Positions 26,380 to 34,650 of a stretch of 42,813 nucleotides of DNA are shown here, piece after piece. The position numbers and the translations under genes are program-made. Position 1 is the first letter of the stretch; the number at the start of each line of letters is the position of its first letter. The notes beneath the pieces were generated by a model. It saw only the letters and a program-made list of their open reading frames with translations, did not search any database and was not told the origin of the DNA. The stretch comes from Bacillota bacterium (GTDB taxonomy: Bacteria > Bacillota > Clostridia > Clostridiales > Clostridiaceae): the NCBI GenBank assembly GCA_023399035.1, contig JAEWQX010000090.1, positions 1-42,813 on the forward strand. Direction: 5' to 3'.

Positions 26380-27195
26380 ATGGGCTTTCGTGAAAATTTA
26401 AAAAATGCAAAAAGAATAGTAGTAAAGGTAGGAACATCAACTTTAACATATGATAATGGTAATATCAATCTATGCAGAATAGAGAAATTAACTCGAGTAA
26501 TTTCTGATATTGTCAATTGTGGTAAAGAAGTTGCACTTGTATCGTCAGGAGCAATAGGTGTTGGTGTAAGCAAATTGAAATTAAAAGAAAAGCCCGTAAC
26601 TATAAGAGAAAAGCAGGCTGTAGCAGCAGTTGGTCAATGTGAACTTATGCATATATACAGCAAATTTTTTGGAGAATATAGCCATATAGTTGGACAAGTA
26701 TTACTTACAAGAGATGTAGTAGAAGATGATCATATAAGAGAAAATGTAATAAACACATTTGAAACCTTATTAGAAAATAAGATAGTTCCAATTGTAAATG
26801 AAAATGATACAGTTTCAATAGATGAAATAGAAAATATAGTAAGATTCGGTGATAATGATAACTTATCAGCAATAGTATCAGTATTAACAAATGCAGACTT
26901 ATTAATCATATTATCGGATATAGATGGATTCTATGACAGTGATCCAAGAAGCAATAGTGATGCTAAATTATTATCAGAAATAGAAGATATAACACCAGAA
27001 CTTGAAGAATGTGCAGGAGGAGCAGGTTCTAAATTAGGAACAGGTGGAATGGTTACAAAGCTTGCAGCAGCTAAAACAACTATAAATGCTGGGGTGAGTA
27101 TGATTCTAGCTAATGGAAGCGAGCCTGATATAATAAGAGATATATTAGAAGGAAAAGAAGTAGGAACTTTATTTGTAGGAAAAGCAGATAAATAA
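26380..27195 (+). CDS. proB: Glutamate 5-kinase
   Basis: First enzyme of proline synthesis: ATP + glutamate to glutamyl-5-phosphate. It is 271 residues, covering the amino acid kinase domain only; the C-terminal PUA domain found in the approximately 370-residue form is absent. Motifs are VKVGTSTLTY (phosphate binding), VSSGAIGVG, VPIVNENDTVS, LSDIDGFYDSDPR and GTGGMVTKLAAAK, all intact. GAGGAGATG precedes the ATG. proA follows after 39 bases, so the two form a proBA operon, and the products pass the labile glutamyl phosphate between them. Proline feedback inhibition is usual for the family. Confidence 0.96.
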   Translation: MGFRENLKNAKRIVVKVGTSTLTYDNGNINLCRIEKLTRVISDIVNCGKEVALVSSGAIGVGVSKLKLKEKPVTIREKQAVAAVGQCELMHIYSKFFGEYSHIVGQVLLTRDVVEDDHIRENVINTFETLLENKIVPIVNENDTVSIDEIENIVRFGDNDNLSAIVSVLTNADLLIILSDIDGFYDSDPRSNSDAKLLSEIEDITPELEECAGGAGSKLGTGGMVTKLAAAKTTINAGVSMILANGSEPDIIRDILEGKEVGTLFVGKADK

Positions 27196-27234
27196 ATTAT
27201 AGAATTTGATTATAAATAGACAGGGGTGTATAAC

Positions 27235-28479
27235 ATGAATAAATTAATAAGCATGGGGCAGAAAGCAAAGGAATCTTCCTATGAATTAGGAGTTGCATCA
27301 ATAAACGTAAAAAATGATGCACTATTTTTTATGGCAGAAGAATTGGTTAATGCTAAGGATGAGATAATTGAAGCTAACAAGATAGATTTAATAAATTCAG
27401 AAGAAAAGGGAACACCAAAGCCTATGCTTGATAGACTTGCATTGGATGAAAAGAGAATAAATGAAATGGCTGAGGGATTGAGAGAAGTAGCTAGCCTTCA
27501 AGATCCAGTAGGAGAAGTTGTGTCTATGTGGCAGAGACCAAACGGATTGCAGATAGGTCAAAAGAGAGTTCCAATAGGTGTTATTGGAATAATATATGAA
27601 TCAAGACCAAATGTAACATGTGATGCAGCAGGATTATGTCTAAAATCAGGTAATGCATGTATATTAAGAGGAGGAAGTGATGCAATAAACTCTAATAAAG
27701 CAATAATAAAAGCTTTAGCAAAAGGTGTTGAAAGAGCAGGACTTCCAAAAGAATGTGTACAGTTAATTGAAGATACGAGCAGAGAAGTTGTAACAGAAAT
27801 GATGCAGTTAAATGAATATATAGATGTACTTATCCCTAGGGGTGGAGCAGGATTAATACAATCTGTTGTAAAGAATGCCACTGTGCCAGTAATACAAACA
27901 GGAACAGGAAACTGTCACATTTATGTTGATGAATCATGTGATTTTGAAATGGCTGTAAATATAGCTGTAAATGCAAAAGCACAAAGGCCATCAGCCTGCA
28001 ATGCAGCAGAAAAATTATTAGTAAATGAAAAAATAGCAAGGGATTTCTTACCACTAGCAGTTAAGGCATTAAGAGAAAATAATGTGACTTTGAGAGGTGA
28101 TGAAGCTGCTCAGGTAATTATTGATGATATTGAAAAAGCTGATGAAGATGACTGGGGAAAAGAATACTTAGATTATGTTATGGCAGTTAAGATTGTAAAA
28201 GATGTTGATGAAGCAATTAACCATATAAATAAATATGGAACAGGTCATTCAGAAGCAATAATAACTGAAAGTTATAAGAATTCTCAAAAGTTCCTTCAGA
28301 GAGTTGATGCAGCTGCAGTTTATGTAAATGCGTCAACAAGATTTACTGATGGAGGTCAATTTGGATTTGGAGCTGAAATTGGAATAAGTAATCAGAAGCT
28401 GCATGCAAGAGGACCTATGGGACTTAAAGAATTAACAACAATTAAATATATTATTTATGGAAATGGTCAGATAAGATAA
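27235..28479 (+). CDS. proA: Glutamate-5-semialdehyde dehydrogenase (gamma-glutamyl phosphate reductase)
   Basis: Second enzyme of proline synthesis: NADPH-dependent reduction of glutamyl-5-phosphate to the semialdehyde. It has 414 residues, full length, with the aldehyde dehydrogenase fold. The catalytic Cys is C255 in QRPSACNAAEKLL. Other family motifs are GVIGIIYESRPNVT, LRGGSDAINSN, PRGGAGLI and ASTRFTDGGQFGFGAEIGIS. The ATG at 27235 lies after CAGGGGTG; a GTG three codons upstream lies inside that site and is rejected. A terminator follows. Confidence 0.97.
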   Translation: MNKLISMGQKAKESSYELGVASINVKNDALFFMAEELVNAKDEIIEANKIDLINSEEKGTPKPMLDRLALDEKRINEMAEGLREVASLQDPVGEVVSMWQRPNGLQIGQKRVPIGVIGIIYESRPNVTCDAAGLCLKSGNACILRGGSDAINSNKAIIKALAKGVERAGLPKECVQLIEDTSREVVTEMMQLNEYIDVLIPRGGAGLIQSVVKNATVPVIQTGTGNCHIYVDESCDFEMAVNIAVNAKAQRPSACNAAEKLLVNEKIARDFLPLAVKALRENNVTLRGDEAAQVIIDDIEKADEDDWGKEYLDYVMAVKIVKDVDEAINHINKYGTGHSEAIITESYKNSQKFLQRVDAAAVYVNASTRFTDGGQFGFGAEIGISNQKLHARGPMGLKELTTIKYIIYGNGQIR

Positions 28480-28496
28480 TAAACATGATGATTTTT

Positions 28497-28534
28497 ACTC
28501 AGGGATTATATAAGTTTAATCCTTGAGTTTTCTC
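28497..28534 (+). terminator. Terminator of proBA
   Basis: ACTCAGGGATTA (28497-28508) pairs with TAATCCTTGAGT (28518-28529), with one G-U pair, followed by TTTTCT. Confidence 0.75.
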
Positions 28535-28657
28535 TATATATACGAAAACTATATATTAGCATAATTTAAGCTCAAATACATTTAAAGACAATGATATTTA
28601 TAGTATAATTACATTTGTGAAAACGTATTAATAAGGATGAAGATGGAGGATTATTTA

Positions 28658-29017
28658 ATGAAGATAGCATTAATTGCACATGATAAAAAGAAGCCTGATA
28701 TGATTGAGTTTGCTAAAAAACATAAAGAAATACTGGTAAAATATGAACTAATAGCAACTGGAGAGACTGGAAGACTTGTTTCAGAAGCAACAGGACTTGA
28801 AGTTAAGCAATACTTAGGAGGCCCATATGGAGGGGATCAGCAGATAGGAAGCCGAATAGCAGAAAATAAGGTTGGACTAGTAATATTTTTTAGAGATCCT
28901 CTTACAGCTCAGCCTCATGAACCAGATGTCTCAGCATTACTTAGAGTATGTGATGTACATAATGTTGCTGTTGCGACTAATATTGCATCAGCAGAGTTAT
29001 TAATTAAGGAGTTTTAA
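28658..29017 (+). CDS. mgsA: Methylglyoxal synthase
   Basis: Converts dihydroxyacetone phosphate to methylglyoxal and phosphate, a glycolytic bypass used when phosphate is short. It has 119 residues, the short clostridial form. Active-site residues by comparison with the E. coli enzyme are D60 (GGPYGGDQQIG), H87 and D90 (DPLTAQPHEPDV). An upstream in-frame ATG at 28637 exists, but GGAGGATT directly before the ATG at 28658 fixes the start. Monocistronic: terminators lie on both sides. Confidence 0.95.
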   Translation: MKIALIAHDKKKPDMIEFAKKHKEILVKYELIATGETGRLVSEATGLEVKQYLGGPYGGDQQIGSRIAENKVGLVIFFRDPLTAQPHEPDVSALLRVCDVHNVAVATNIASAELLIKEF

Positions 29018-29031
29018 TATGTAATAAAGCT

Positions 29032-29063
29032 AAAAAGTGCTTATGTATACATAAGCACTTTTT
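29032..29063. terminator. Terminator of mgsA
   Basis: A perfect 14-bp stem, AAAAAGTGCTTATG with CATAAGCACTTTTT, around TATA, 14 bases after the mgsA stop. Confidence 0.88.
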
Positions 29064-29081
29064 AGAAAACAGTAGTGTAAT

Positions 29082-29137
29082 CAGAATTTTCCTGGGTCAG
29101 TTCAGAATGGAACTACTGTAACTGCCTAAAAATTCTG
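29082..29137. other. Structured intergenic element of unknown function
   Basis: CAGAATTTT (29082-29090) pairs with AAAATTCTG (29129-29137), and inside it CAGTT (29097-29101) pairs with AACTG (29120-29124). The interior is clearly richer in G and C than the surrounding DNA. It has no long T-run and lies behind the mgsA terminator, so it is not needed for termination. It could be a small RNA, a degenerate mobile repeat, or an unrecognised regulatory element. Confidence 0.4.
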
Positions 29138-29604
29138 AAAATTTATGTAATTAAATAATAACATATTTTCACTAAAAAAACAATTGTTTATGATATATTT
29201 ATTTAGTATAGAGTATATAAAATTTTGTATAACAAAATGATGTGCATAAATATAAAAATTCATTATATATTTATATAGAGAGTTTATAATTAATAAAAAT
29301 TGATTTGAATCTTTTTATGATTTATAAAGATAATAATTATAATAAATATATTTAAGTAGGAGTAATTAAATATTAATAAGCAATATAATAAAACTATATT
29401 ATATTAATATATTTTATAATCTATATTTTTGATTAATATAAAAATTAAATTAAAATGCATAAGTATAATAAAAGTTTTGAATAAATATGCTATATGAATG
29501 AATAAATATGCTTATAATAAGGATATAATAAAAATTTTATAGTTTATGAATAATATGGAATAAAATATTCATGAAAATTAGTGCTAAAACTATCCTTATT
29601 TGTC
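29138..29604. other. AT-rich intergenic stretch, nothing recognised
   Basis: About 470 bases of very AT-rich DNA between the element after mgsA and the carAB promoter. No open reading frame with a ribosome binding site, tRNA, riboswitch core or clear repeat was seen on either strand. It may act as an upstream AT-rich (UP-like) region for the strong carAB promoter. Confidence 0.5.
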
Positions 29605-29633
29605 TTGACATAGGAGGGGCTATCTACTAGAAT
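29605..29633 (+). promoter_or_regulatory. Promoter of carAB
   Basis: TTGACA (29605-29610) and TAGAAT (29628-29633) separated by 17 bases. The start point near 29640 precedes the PyrR-type leader. Confidence 0.75.
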
Positions 29634-29639
29634 AAGTAG

Positions 29640-29840
29640 AAAGAGAAAATTTAAAATAAAGTTAAGATGCACTTTAACTTGGTCCTGTGAGGCCAAAAAG
29701 GGAGTATAACTATGATATTTAAATATTCAATGGTGAATTTCATAGCTTATTTTTTGAAGCCAAATATATAAGAGTTATCACAGGATAGTGAAGAGAGCAG
29801 AATTACTGTATCCCTTTATTATCCTTTTATTTTTATATAA
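29640..29840 (+). promoter_or_regulatory. PyrR-type transcription attenuator in the carAB leader
   Basis: The hairpin TTGG-TC-CTGTGA-GG-CCAA (29679-29696) carries the PyrR binding-loop consensus (UCCnGnGAGG). Downstream, AGGATAGTGAAG (29782-29793) pairs with CTTTATTATCCT (29814-29825) and is followed by TTTATTTTT, an intrinsic terminator. TCCTGTGA of the PyrR loop (29683-29690) is exactly complementary to TCACAGGA (29778-29785), which overlaps the terminator stem: the competing antiterminator. Known PyrR logic then applies: with UMP, PyrR holds its loop and the terminator forms; without it, the antiterminator allows carAB expression. A further hairpin at 29710-29745 followed by TTATTTTTT lies between them. 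pyrR itself is outside the window. Confidence 0.85.
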
Positions 29841-29893
29841 AAGATCTTCGTAAGGTGTAGTTTTAGCAAATTATATTTGTAGGAGGCTTGAAC

Positions 29894-30943
29894 ATGAAAG
29901 CAAAGCTTATATTAGAAAATGGTATGGTTTTTGAAGGTAAAGCTTTTGGTTATCTTAAAGAAAGTGTTGGAGAAGTAGTATTTACAACTGGTATGACAGG
30001 ATATCAGGAAGTATTAACAGATCCATCATATTACGGACAAATAGTAACTATGACTTATCCTCTAATAGGGAACTATGGAATTAATCTTGAAGATATGGAA
30101 TCTGACGGGATAAAGGTCAGAGGTTTTATAGTAAGAGAAAAATGTGATTTACCAAGCAATTTCAGATGTGAATTAGAATTAGAAGATTTCTTAAAACAAG
30201 GAAAAGTAATAGGCTTAGAAGGAATAGATACAAGAGCTTTAACTAAGGTTTTAAGAAATAATGGAACAATGAGAGGAATCATTGCATTAGAAGATTTAGA
30301 TGATGAAGCTGTTAAAGAAAAAATAGCTAATTTCTCAAATACAGAAGCAGTTAAAAATGTTACAACTAAAGAAGCATACACGATTGAAGGTACTGGAAAA
30401 CATGTTGCAATAATGGATTTTGGAATTAAAACAAACATAATAAGAAATTTCCAAAAGAGAAACTGCAGATTGACAGTATTTCCTGCTACAGCGACTGCTG
30501 AAGAAGTGTTGAATGTTAATCCAGATTTAGTATTCTTATCAAATGGCCCTGGAGATCCAGAAGATTTAGATTTCGCTATTGAAAACATAAAGAAGATAGT
30601 TGGTCAAAAACCACTAGTTGGAATATGTTTAGGACATCAGTTATTAGCACTAGCTTTAGGCGGAAAGACTGCTAAATTAAAATTTGGTCACAGAGGATGT
30701 AACCATCCAGTAAAAGACTTAGAAGAAAATATAGTTCATATAACTTCTCAAAATCATGGATATGTTGTTGAAACATTACCAGAAAACATGGAAGTTACTC
30801 ATGTGAACATAAATGATGGAACAGTTGAAGGAATGAAGCACAAAGATTTACCAATATATTCAGTTCAATTCCATCCAGAGGCATCAGCAGGACCAAAGGA
30901 TAGCGAATACATATTTGATAAATTTTTAAAGTATGCACTTTAG
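29894..30943 (+). CDS. carA: Carbamoyl-phosphate synthase small subunit (glutaminase)
   Basis: Glutamine-hydrolysing subunit that supplies ammonia to CarB; 349 residues. The N-terminal CPSase small-chain domain (ENGMVFEGKAFGY, TGMTGYQEVLTDPSY) is followed by a class I glutamine amidotransferase with catalytic triad C245 (GICLGHQLLAL), H327 and E329 (VQFHPEAS). The ATG at 29894 follows TAGGAGGC at normal spacing; a TTG two codons earlier is too close to that site. The PyrR-type leader points to pyrimidine control rather than arginine control. carB follows 14 bases later. Confidence 0.97.
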   Translation: MKAKLILENGMVFEGKAFGYLKESVGEVVFTTGMTGYQEVLTDPSYYGQIVTMTYPLIGNYGINLEDMESDGIKVRGFIVREKCDLPSNFRCELELEDFLKQGKVIGLEGIDTRALTKVLRNNGTMRGIIALEDLDDEAVKEKIANFSNTEAVKNVTTKEAYTIEGTGKHVAIMDFGIKTNIIRNFQKRNCRLTVFPATATAEEVLNVNPDLVFLSNGPGDPEDLDFAIENIKKIVGQKPLVGICLGHQLLALALGGKTAKLKFGHRGCNHPVKDLEENIVHITSQNHGYVVETLPENMEVTHVNINDGTVEGMKHKDLPIYSVQFHPEASAGPKDSEYIFDKFLKYAL

Positions 30944-30957
30944 GAGGTTAGTGAGAA

Positions 30958-33900
30958 ATGCCATTAAATAAAGATATAAAAAAGGTTTTAGTTATAGGAT
31001 CAGGTCCAATAGTTATAGGTCAGGCAGCTGAATTTGATTATTCAGGAACACAAGCCTGTGAAGCATTAAAGTCAGAAGGAATAGAAGTTGTACTTGTTAA
31101 TTCTAATCCAGCTACTATAATGACAGATAAAGAAGTTGCGGACAAAATTTATTTAGAACCATTAACATTGGAATTTTTAGAAAAAGTTATAGCAAAAGAA
31201 AGACCAGACAGCTTGCTTGCAGGAATGGGCGGACAGACAGGTCTTAATCTTGCAGTAGAATTATATGATGCTGGAATTTTAGATAAATATAATGTAAAAG
31301 TAATCGGAACATCTATTGAATCTATTAAAGAAGGTGAAGATAGAGAATTATTCAGAGATATGATGAATAGAATTGGAGAGCCGGTTATAAAGAGTGAAAT
31401 AGTAACGGATTTACAAGCAGGTATAGATTTCGCTAACAAAATAGGTTACCCAGTTATAGTAAGACCAGCATATACACTTGGAGGATCAGGCGGTGGAATA
31501 GCTGAGAATGAAGAAGAATTAAGAACAATCTTAGAATCAGGTCTTCAATTAAGTACAATAGGTCAGGTTTTACTTGAAAAATCAGTTAAGGGCTGGAAGG
31601 AAATAGAATACGAAGTAATGAGAGATTCTTATGGAAACTGTATTACAGTATGTAATATGGAAAACATAGATCCAGTTGGTATACATACAGGAGATAGTAT
31701 AGTAGTTGCACCATCTCAGACTCTTTCAGATAAAGAGTATCAAATGTTAAGAACTGCATCAATCAACATCATAAATGCTGTTGGTATTGAAGGTGGATGT
31801 AATGTTCAGTTTTCATTAAATCCAAATACTTTTGAATATGCAGTTATAGAAATAAATCCTAGAGTTTCAAGAAGTTCGGCTTTAGCATCAAAAGCAACAG
31901 GATATCCTATTGCAAAGCTTGCAGCTAAAATTGCTCTTGGATACGGATTAGATGAAATCAAAAATGCAGTTACTCAAAAGACATATGCATGCTTTGAACC
32001 AACACTTGACTACGTAGTAGTTAAGATTCCAAAATGGCCATTTGATAAATTCTTTGGAGCTGACAGACAACTTGGAACAAAGATGATGGCTACTGGTGAA
32101 ATAATGGCAATCGGAGCTAACTTTGAGCAGGCATTCTTAAAAGGTATAAGAAGCTTAGAAATTGGAAAATACTCTTTAGATCATAAGAAATTTAAAGAAC
32201 ATAGCATGGCAGAATTAAAAGAATTAGTTATGAAGCCAGATGATGAAAGAATCTTTGCTTTAGCTGAAATGATAAGAAGAGATTATATGATTGATAAGAT
32301 AAATAAAATAACAGGTATCGATAAATTCTTCTTAGAAAAAATTAAATGGATTATAGATGAAGAACAAAGATTAAAATTAAGCAAAATTGAAGATTTAGAT
32401 AAAGAATGGCTATATGATTTAAAGAAAAAAGGATTCTCAGACAAGGCAATAGCTGATATGTTAAAAGTGAATCCTGATGATGTATATAGATTAAGAGATA
32501 TATGGAATGTAAAACCTTCATATAAGATGGTTGATACATGTGGAGGAGAATTTGAAGCATTATCACCATATTACTATTCAACTTACGAACAATATGATGA
32601 AGTTGAAGTATCGGATAAGAAGAAGGTAATAGTTATAGGTTCAGGTCCTATCAGAATCGGTCAGGGTATTGAATTTGACTATGCATCAGTTCACTGTGTA
32701 AAGGCATTAAAGAAATTAGGAATTGAAACAATAATCGTTAATAATAATCCAGAAACAGTAAGTACAGACTTCGATGTATCTGATAAATTATACTTTGAAC
32801 CATTAACAGAAGAAGATGTTCTAAATATAATTGAAAAAGAAAATCCAGATGGAGTTATACTTCAATTTGGTGGGCAGACTGCAATCAAGCTTGCTAATTT
32901 CTTAAAAGAAAAGAATGTTCCAACACTAGGAACAACAGCAGATCAAATTGATATGGCTGAAGATAGAGAAAAATTTGATGAGTTATTAGAAAAGCTAGGA
33001 ATATCTAGACCAAAGGGTAAGGGTATCTGGTCTCTTGAAGAAGGATTAGAAGAAGCAAGAAGATTAAGATTCCCAGTACTTGTTAGACCTTCATATGTAA
33101 TTGGTGGTCAAGGTATGGAAATAACTCATGATGAAGAGGAATTAACATTCTACTTAGAAAATGCTTTTGCTAAAGATAAGAAAAATCCAATTCTTATAGA
33201 TAAATACTTAATGGGAAGAGAAATTGAAGTTGATGCAATTTCAGATGGTGAAAATGTATTAATTCCAGGAATCATGGAACACTTAGAGAGAGCGGGAGTT
33301 CACTCAGGAGACAGTGTTACTATGTATCCAAGTCAGAATATCAGTAATGATATGAAAGAAAGAATACTTGAATATACTAAGAAATTAGCATTAGAAATAG
33401 GAATAAAGGGAATGATAAACATTCAGTTCATAGAATTCGAAGGAAATCTATATGTAATTGAAGTTAATCCTAGAGCCTCAAGAACAGTTCCATACATCAG
33501 TAAGGTAAGTGGCGTTCCAATAGTCGATTTAGCGACACAGGTTATGTTAGGAGCAAAATTAACTGATTTAGGATATGGAGTAGATATTTATCCAGAACCA
33601 GAATTAGTTTCAGTTAAAGTTCCAGTGTTCTCAACTCAAAAGCTACCTAACGTAGAAGTATGCTTAGGACCTGAAATGAGATCTACAGGAGAAGTTTTAG
33701 GCGTAGGAAGAAATGTTAAGGAAGCACTTTACAAAGGCTTTGTAGGAGCAAATATGTATCCATCAAAAGAAAAAGGTAAGATACTTGCTACAATCAATAA
33801 GCATGATAAACCTGAATTCCTAGAAATAGCTAAGCAGCTTGCTAAAGTTGGGTATTCATTTGTAGCAACTGAAGGAACTTGCAAGTTACTTAAAGATGCA

Positions 33901-34170
33901 GGAATTGAAGTTGAAGAAGTAAGAAAGATAAATGAAGAAGAGCCAAATATATTAGATGTAGTTAAACATAGAGAAATTGATTTAGTTGTAAACACACCAA
34001 CTAAAGGAAATGATTCAAATAGAGATGGTTTCTTAATCAGAAGAGCAGCAGTTGAAAGAAACTTAGGTGTAATAACTGCATTAGATACATTAAGAGCCAT
34101 TGCAGATGTTGAACTTGAAAAGTTTGATGAAACTAAAAACTTAGAAGTATTTGATATAGCTGGAAATTAA
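30958..34170 (+). CDS. carB: Carbamoyl-phosphate synthase large subunit
   Basis: Makes carbamoyl phosphate from bicarbonate, ammonia and two ATP, for pyrimidine and arginine synthesis. It has 1070 residues and shows the expected internal duplication: each half begins with VIGSGPI-x-IGQ (residues about 12-21 and 558-567) followed by an ATP-grasp domain (RPAYTLGGSGGGI in the first half, RPSYVIGGQGME in the second, NPRVSRSSALASK and NPRASRTVPYISK). A C-terminal MGS-like allosteric domain follows (VATEGTCKLLKDAGIEVEEV). The ATG follows TTAGGAGGT. A terminator directly after the gene ends the carAB operon. Confidence 0.98.
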   Translation: MPLNKDIKKVLVIGSGPIVIGQAAEFDYSGTQACEALKSEGIEVVLVNSNPATIMTDKEVADKIYLEPLTLEFLEKVIAKERPDSLLAGMGGQTGLNLAVELYDAGILDKYNVKVIGTSIESIKEGEDRELFRDMMNRIGEPVIKSEIVTDLQAGIDFANKIGYPVIVRPAYTLGGSGGGIAENEEELRTILESGLQLSTIGQVLLEKSVKGWKEIEYEVMRDSYGNCITVCNMENIDPVGIHTGDSIVVAPSQTLSDKEYQMLRTASINIINAVGIEGGCNVQFSLNPNTFEYAVIEINPRVSRSSALASKATGYPIAKLAAKIALGYGLDEIKNAVTQKTYACFEPTLDYVVVKIPKWPFDKFFGADRQLGTKMMATGEIMAIGANFEQAFLKGIRSLEIGKYSLDHKKFKEHSMAELKELVMKPDDERIFALAEMIRRDYMIDKINKITGIDKFFLEKIKWIIDEEQRLKLSKIEDLDKEWLYDLKKKGFSDKAIADMLKVNPDDVYRLRDIWNVKPSYKMVDTCGGEFEALSPYYYSTYEQYDEVEVSDKKKVIVIGSGPIRIGQGIEFDYASVHCVKALKKLGIETIIVNNNPETVSTDFDVSDKLYFEPLTEEDVLNIIEKENPDGVILQFGGQTAIKLANFLKEKNVPTLGTTADQIDMAEDREKFDELLEKLGISRPKGKGIWSLEEGLEEARRLRFPVLVRPSYVIGGQGMEITHDEEELTFYLENAFAKDKKNPILIDKYLMGREIEVDAISDGENVLIPGIMEHLERAGVHSGDSVTMYPSQNISNDMKERILEYTKKLALEIGIKGMINIQFIEFEGNLYVIEVNPRASRTVPYISKVSGVPIVDLATQVMLGAKLTDLGYGVDIYPEPELVSVKVPVFSTQKLPNVEVCLGPEMRSTGEVLGVGRNVKEALYKGFVGANMYPSKEKGKILATINKHDKPEFLEIAKQLAKVGYSFVATEGTCKLLKDAGIEVEEVRKINEEEPNILDVVKHREIDLVVNTPTKGNDSNRDGFLIRRAAVERNLGVITALDTLRAIADVELEKFDETKNLEVFDIAGN

Positions 34171-34172
34171 TT

Positions 34173-34211
34173 ATAAAAATAAGTCCTTGTTTTGCAGGGA
34201 CTTATTTTTAT
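34173..34211 (+). terminator. Terminator of carAB
   Basis: ATAAAAATAAGTCC (34173-34186) pairs with GGACTTATTTTTAT (34198-34211) around an 11-base loop that includes T-rich sequence. Confidence 0.8.
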
Positions 34212-34235
34212 AAGGATAATATTACCACGTTTTTC

Positions 34236-34285
34236 TTGACAAGTGAACATGTGTTCTGTATAATGTAATTAATGAACATATGTTT
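34236..34285 (+). promoter_or_regulatory. Near-perfect promoter overlapped by two LexA-like (SOS) boxes
   Basis: TTGACA (34236-34241), a 17-base spacer and TATAAT (34259-34264) match the consensus exactly. Within the spacer is GAAC-ATGT-GTTC (34245-34256), and just past the start point is GAAC-ATAT-GTTT (34274-34285). Both fit the clostridial/Bacillus LexA operator form GAAC-N4-GTTC/T. A consensus promoter held off by LexA is the usual layout of a strongly DNA-damage-inducible gene. Confidence 0.7.
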
Positions 34286-34304
34286 GCTAAAGGGGATGTG
34301 TATT

Positions 34305-34541
34305 GTGAACGAATTAGGTAATTTTTTCGTAAAAGTAAACTGTAAGAACATGGACAACATTAGAAGTTTGATAATAGATAGAGAAGTAAAATCTAAGGGT
34401 AGACAGGATAAATATATTATGTGTGCCGGAAAGTATGATAAAAATGGTTGGACGTTAGTTTTTAGAGCAAAGACTTTTGAAGAAGCTGAAGAATTAGCTA
34501 GTTTAAATCCATTCATGGACAGAAAACATAGAATTAATTAA
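34305..34541 (+). CDS. Small protein of unknown function, predicted SOS-regulated
   Basis: I do not recognise this 78-residue protein. It starts with GTG at 34305, chosen because AAAGGGG (34289-34295) lies 9 bases upstream; ATGs at 34272 and 34296 are badly placed for that site. It is soluble-looking, with no signal or membrane segment. A strand-helix-strand layout is suggested: NFFVKVNCKNMDNIRSLII, then GWTLVFRAKTFEEAEELASL NPFMDR. The last part resembles the end of YciI-like proteins (hydrophobic strand, then EAEEL-helix and NPF), so a small alpha+beta barrel is a guess. Its promoter region carries two LexA-like boxes, suggesting expression after DNA damage. It stands alone, convergent with an HD-GYP gene. 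Confidence 0.75.
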   Translation: MNELGNFFVKVNCKNMDNIRSLIIDREVKSKGRQDKYIMCAGKYDKNGWTLVFRAKTFEEAEELASLNPFMDRKHRIN

Positions 34542-34614
34542 TATATTATTTTATACATAGCATAGATAGTAATACATAGATTGATAAATTTTATAAATAA
34601 TTTTACAGAATAAA

Positions 34615-34650
34615 AATAAGCTATTTAACAATAAAGTTAAATAGCTTATT
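34615..34650. terminator. Terminator between the small SOS gene and HD-GYP gene
   Basis: A perfect 15-bp stem (AATAAGCTATTTAAC at 34615-34629, complement at 34636-34650) with a 6-base loop. The minus-strand side is followed by TTTATT and reaches into the HD-GYP stop codon. Confidence 0.8.

Noticed and set aside
29138..29604. CRISPR-like or short tandem repeats in the AT-rich gap
   Set aside because: Only irregular AT-rich similarity (for example two AATAAATATGCT-like segments); no regular repeat-spacer pattern.
30073..30588. 171-codon minus-strand open frame within carA
   Set aside because: Antisense shadow of a conserved enzyme with no ribosome binding site or recognisable domain.
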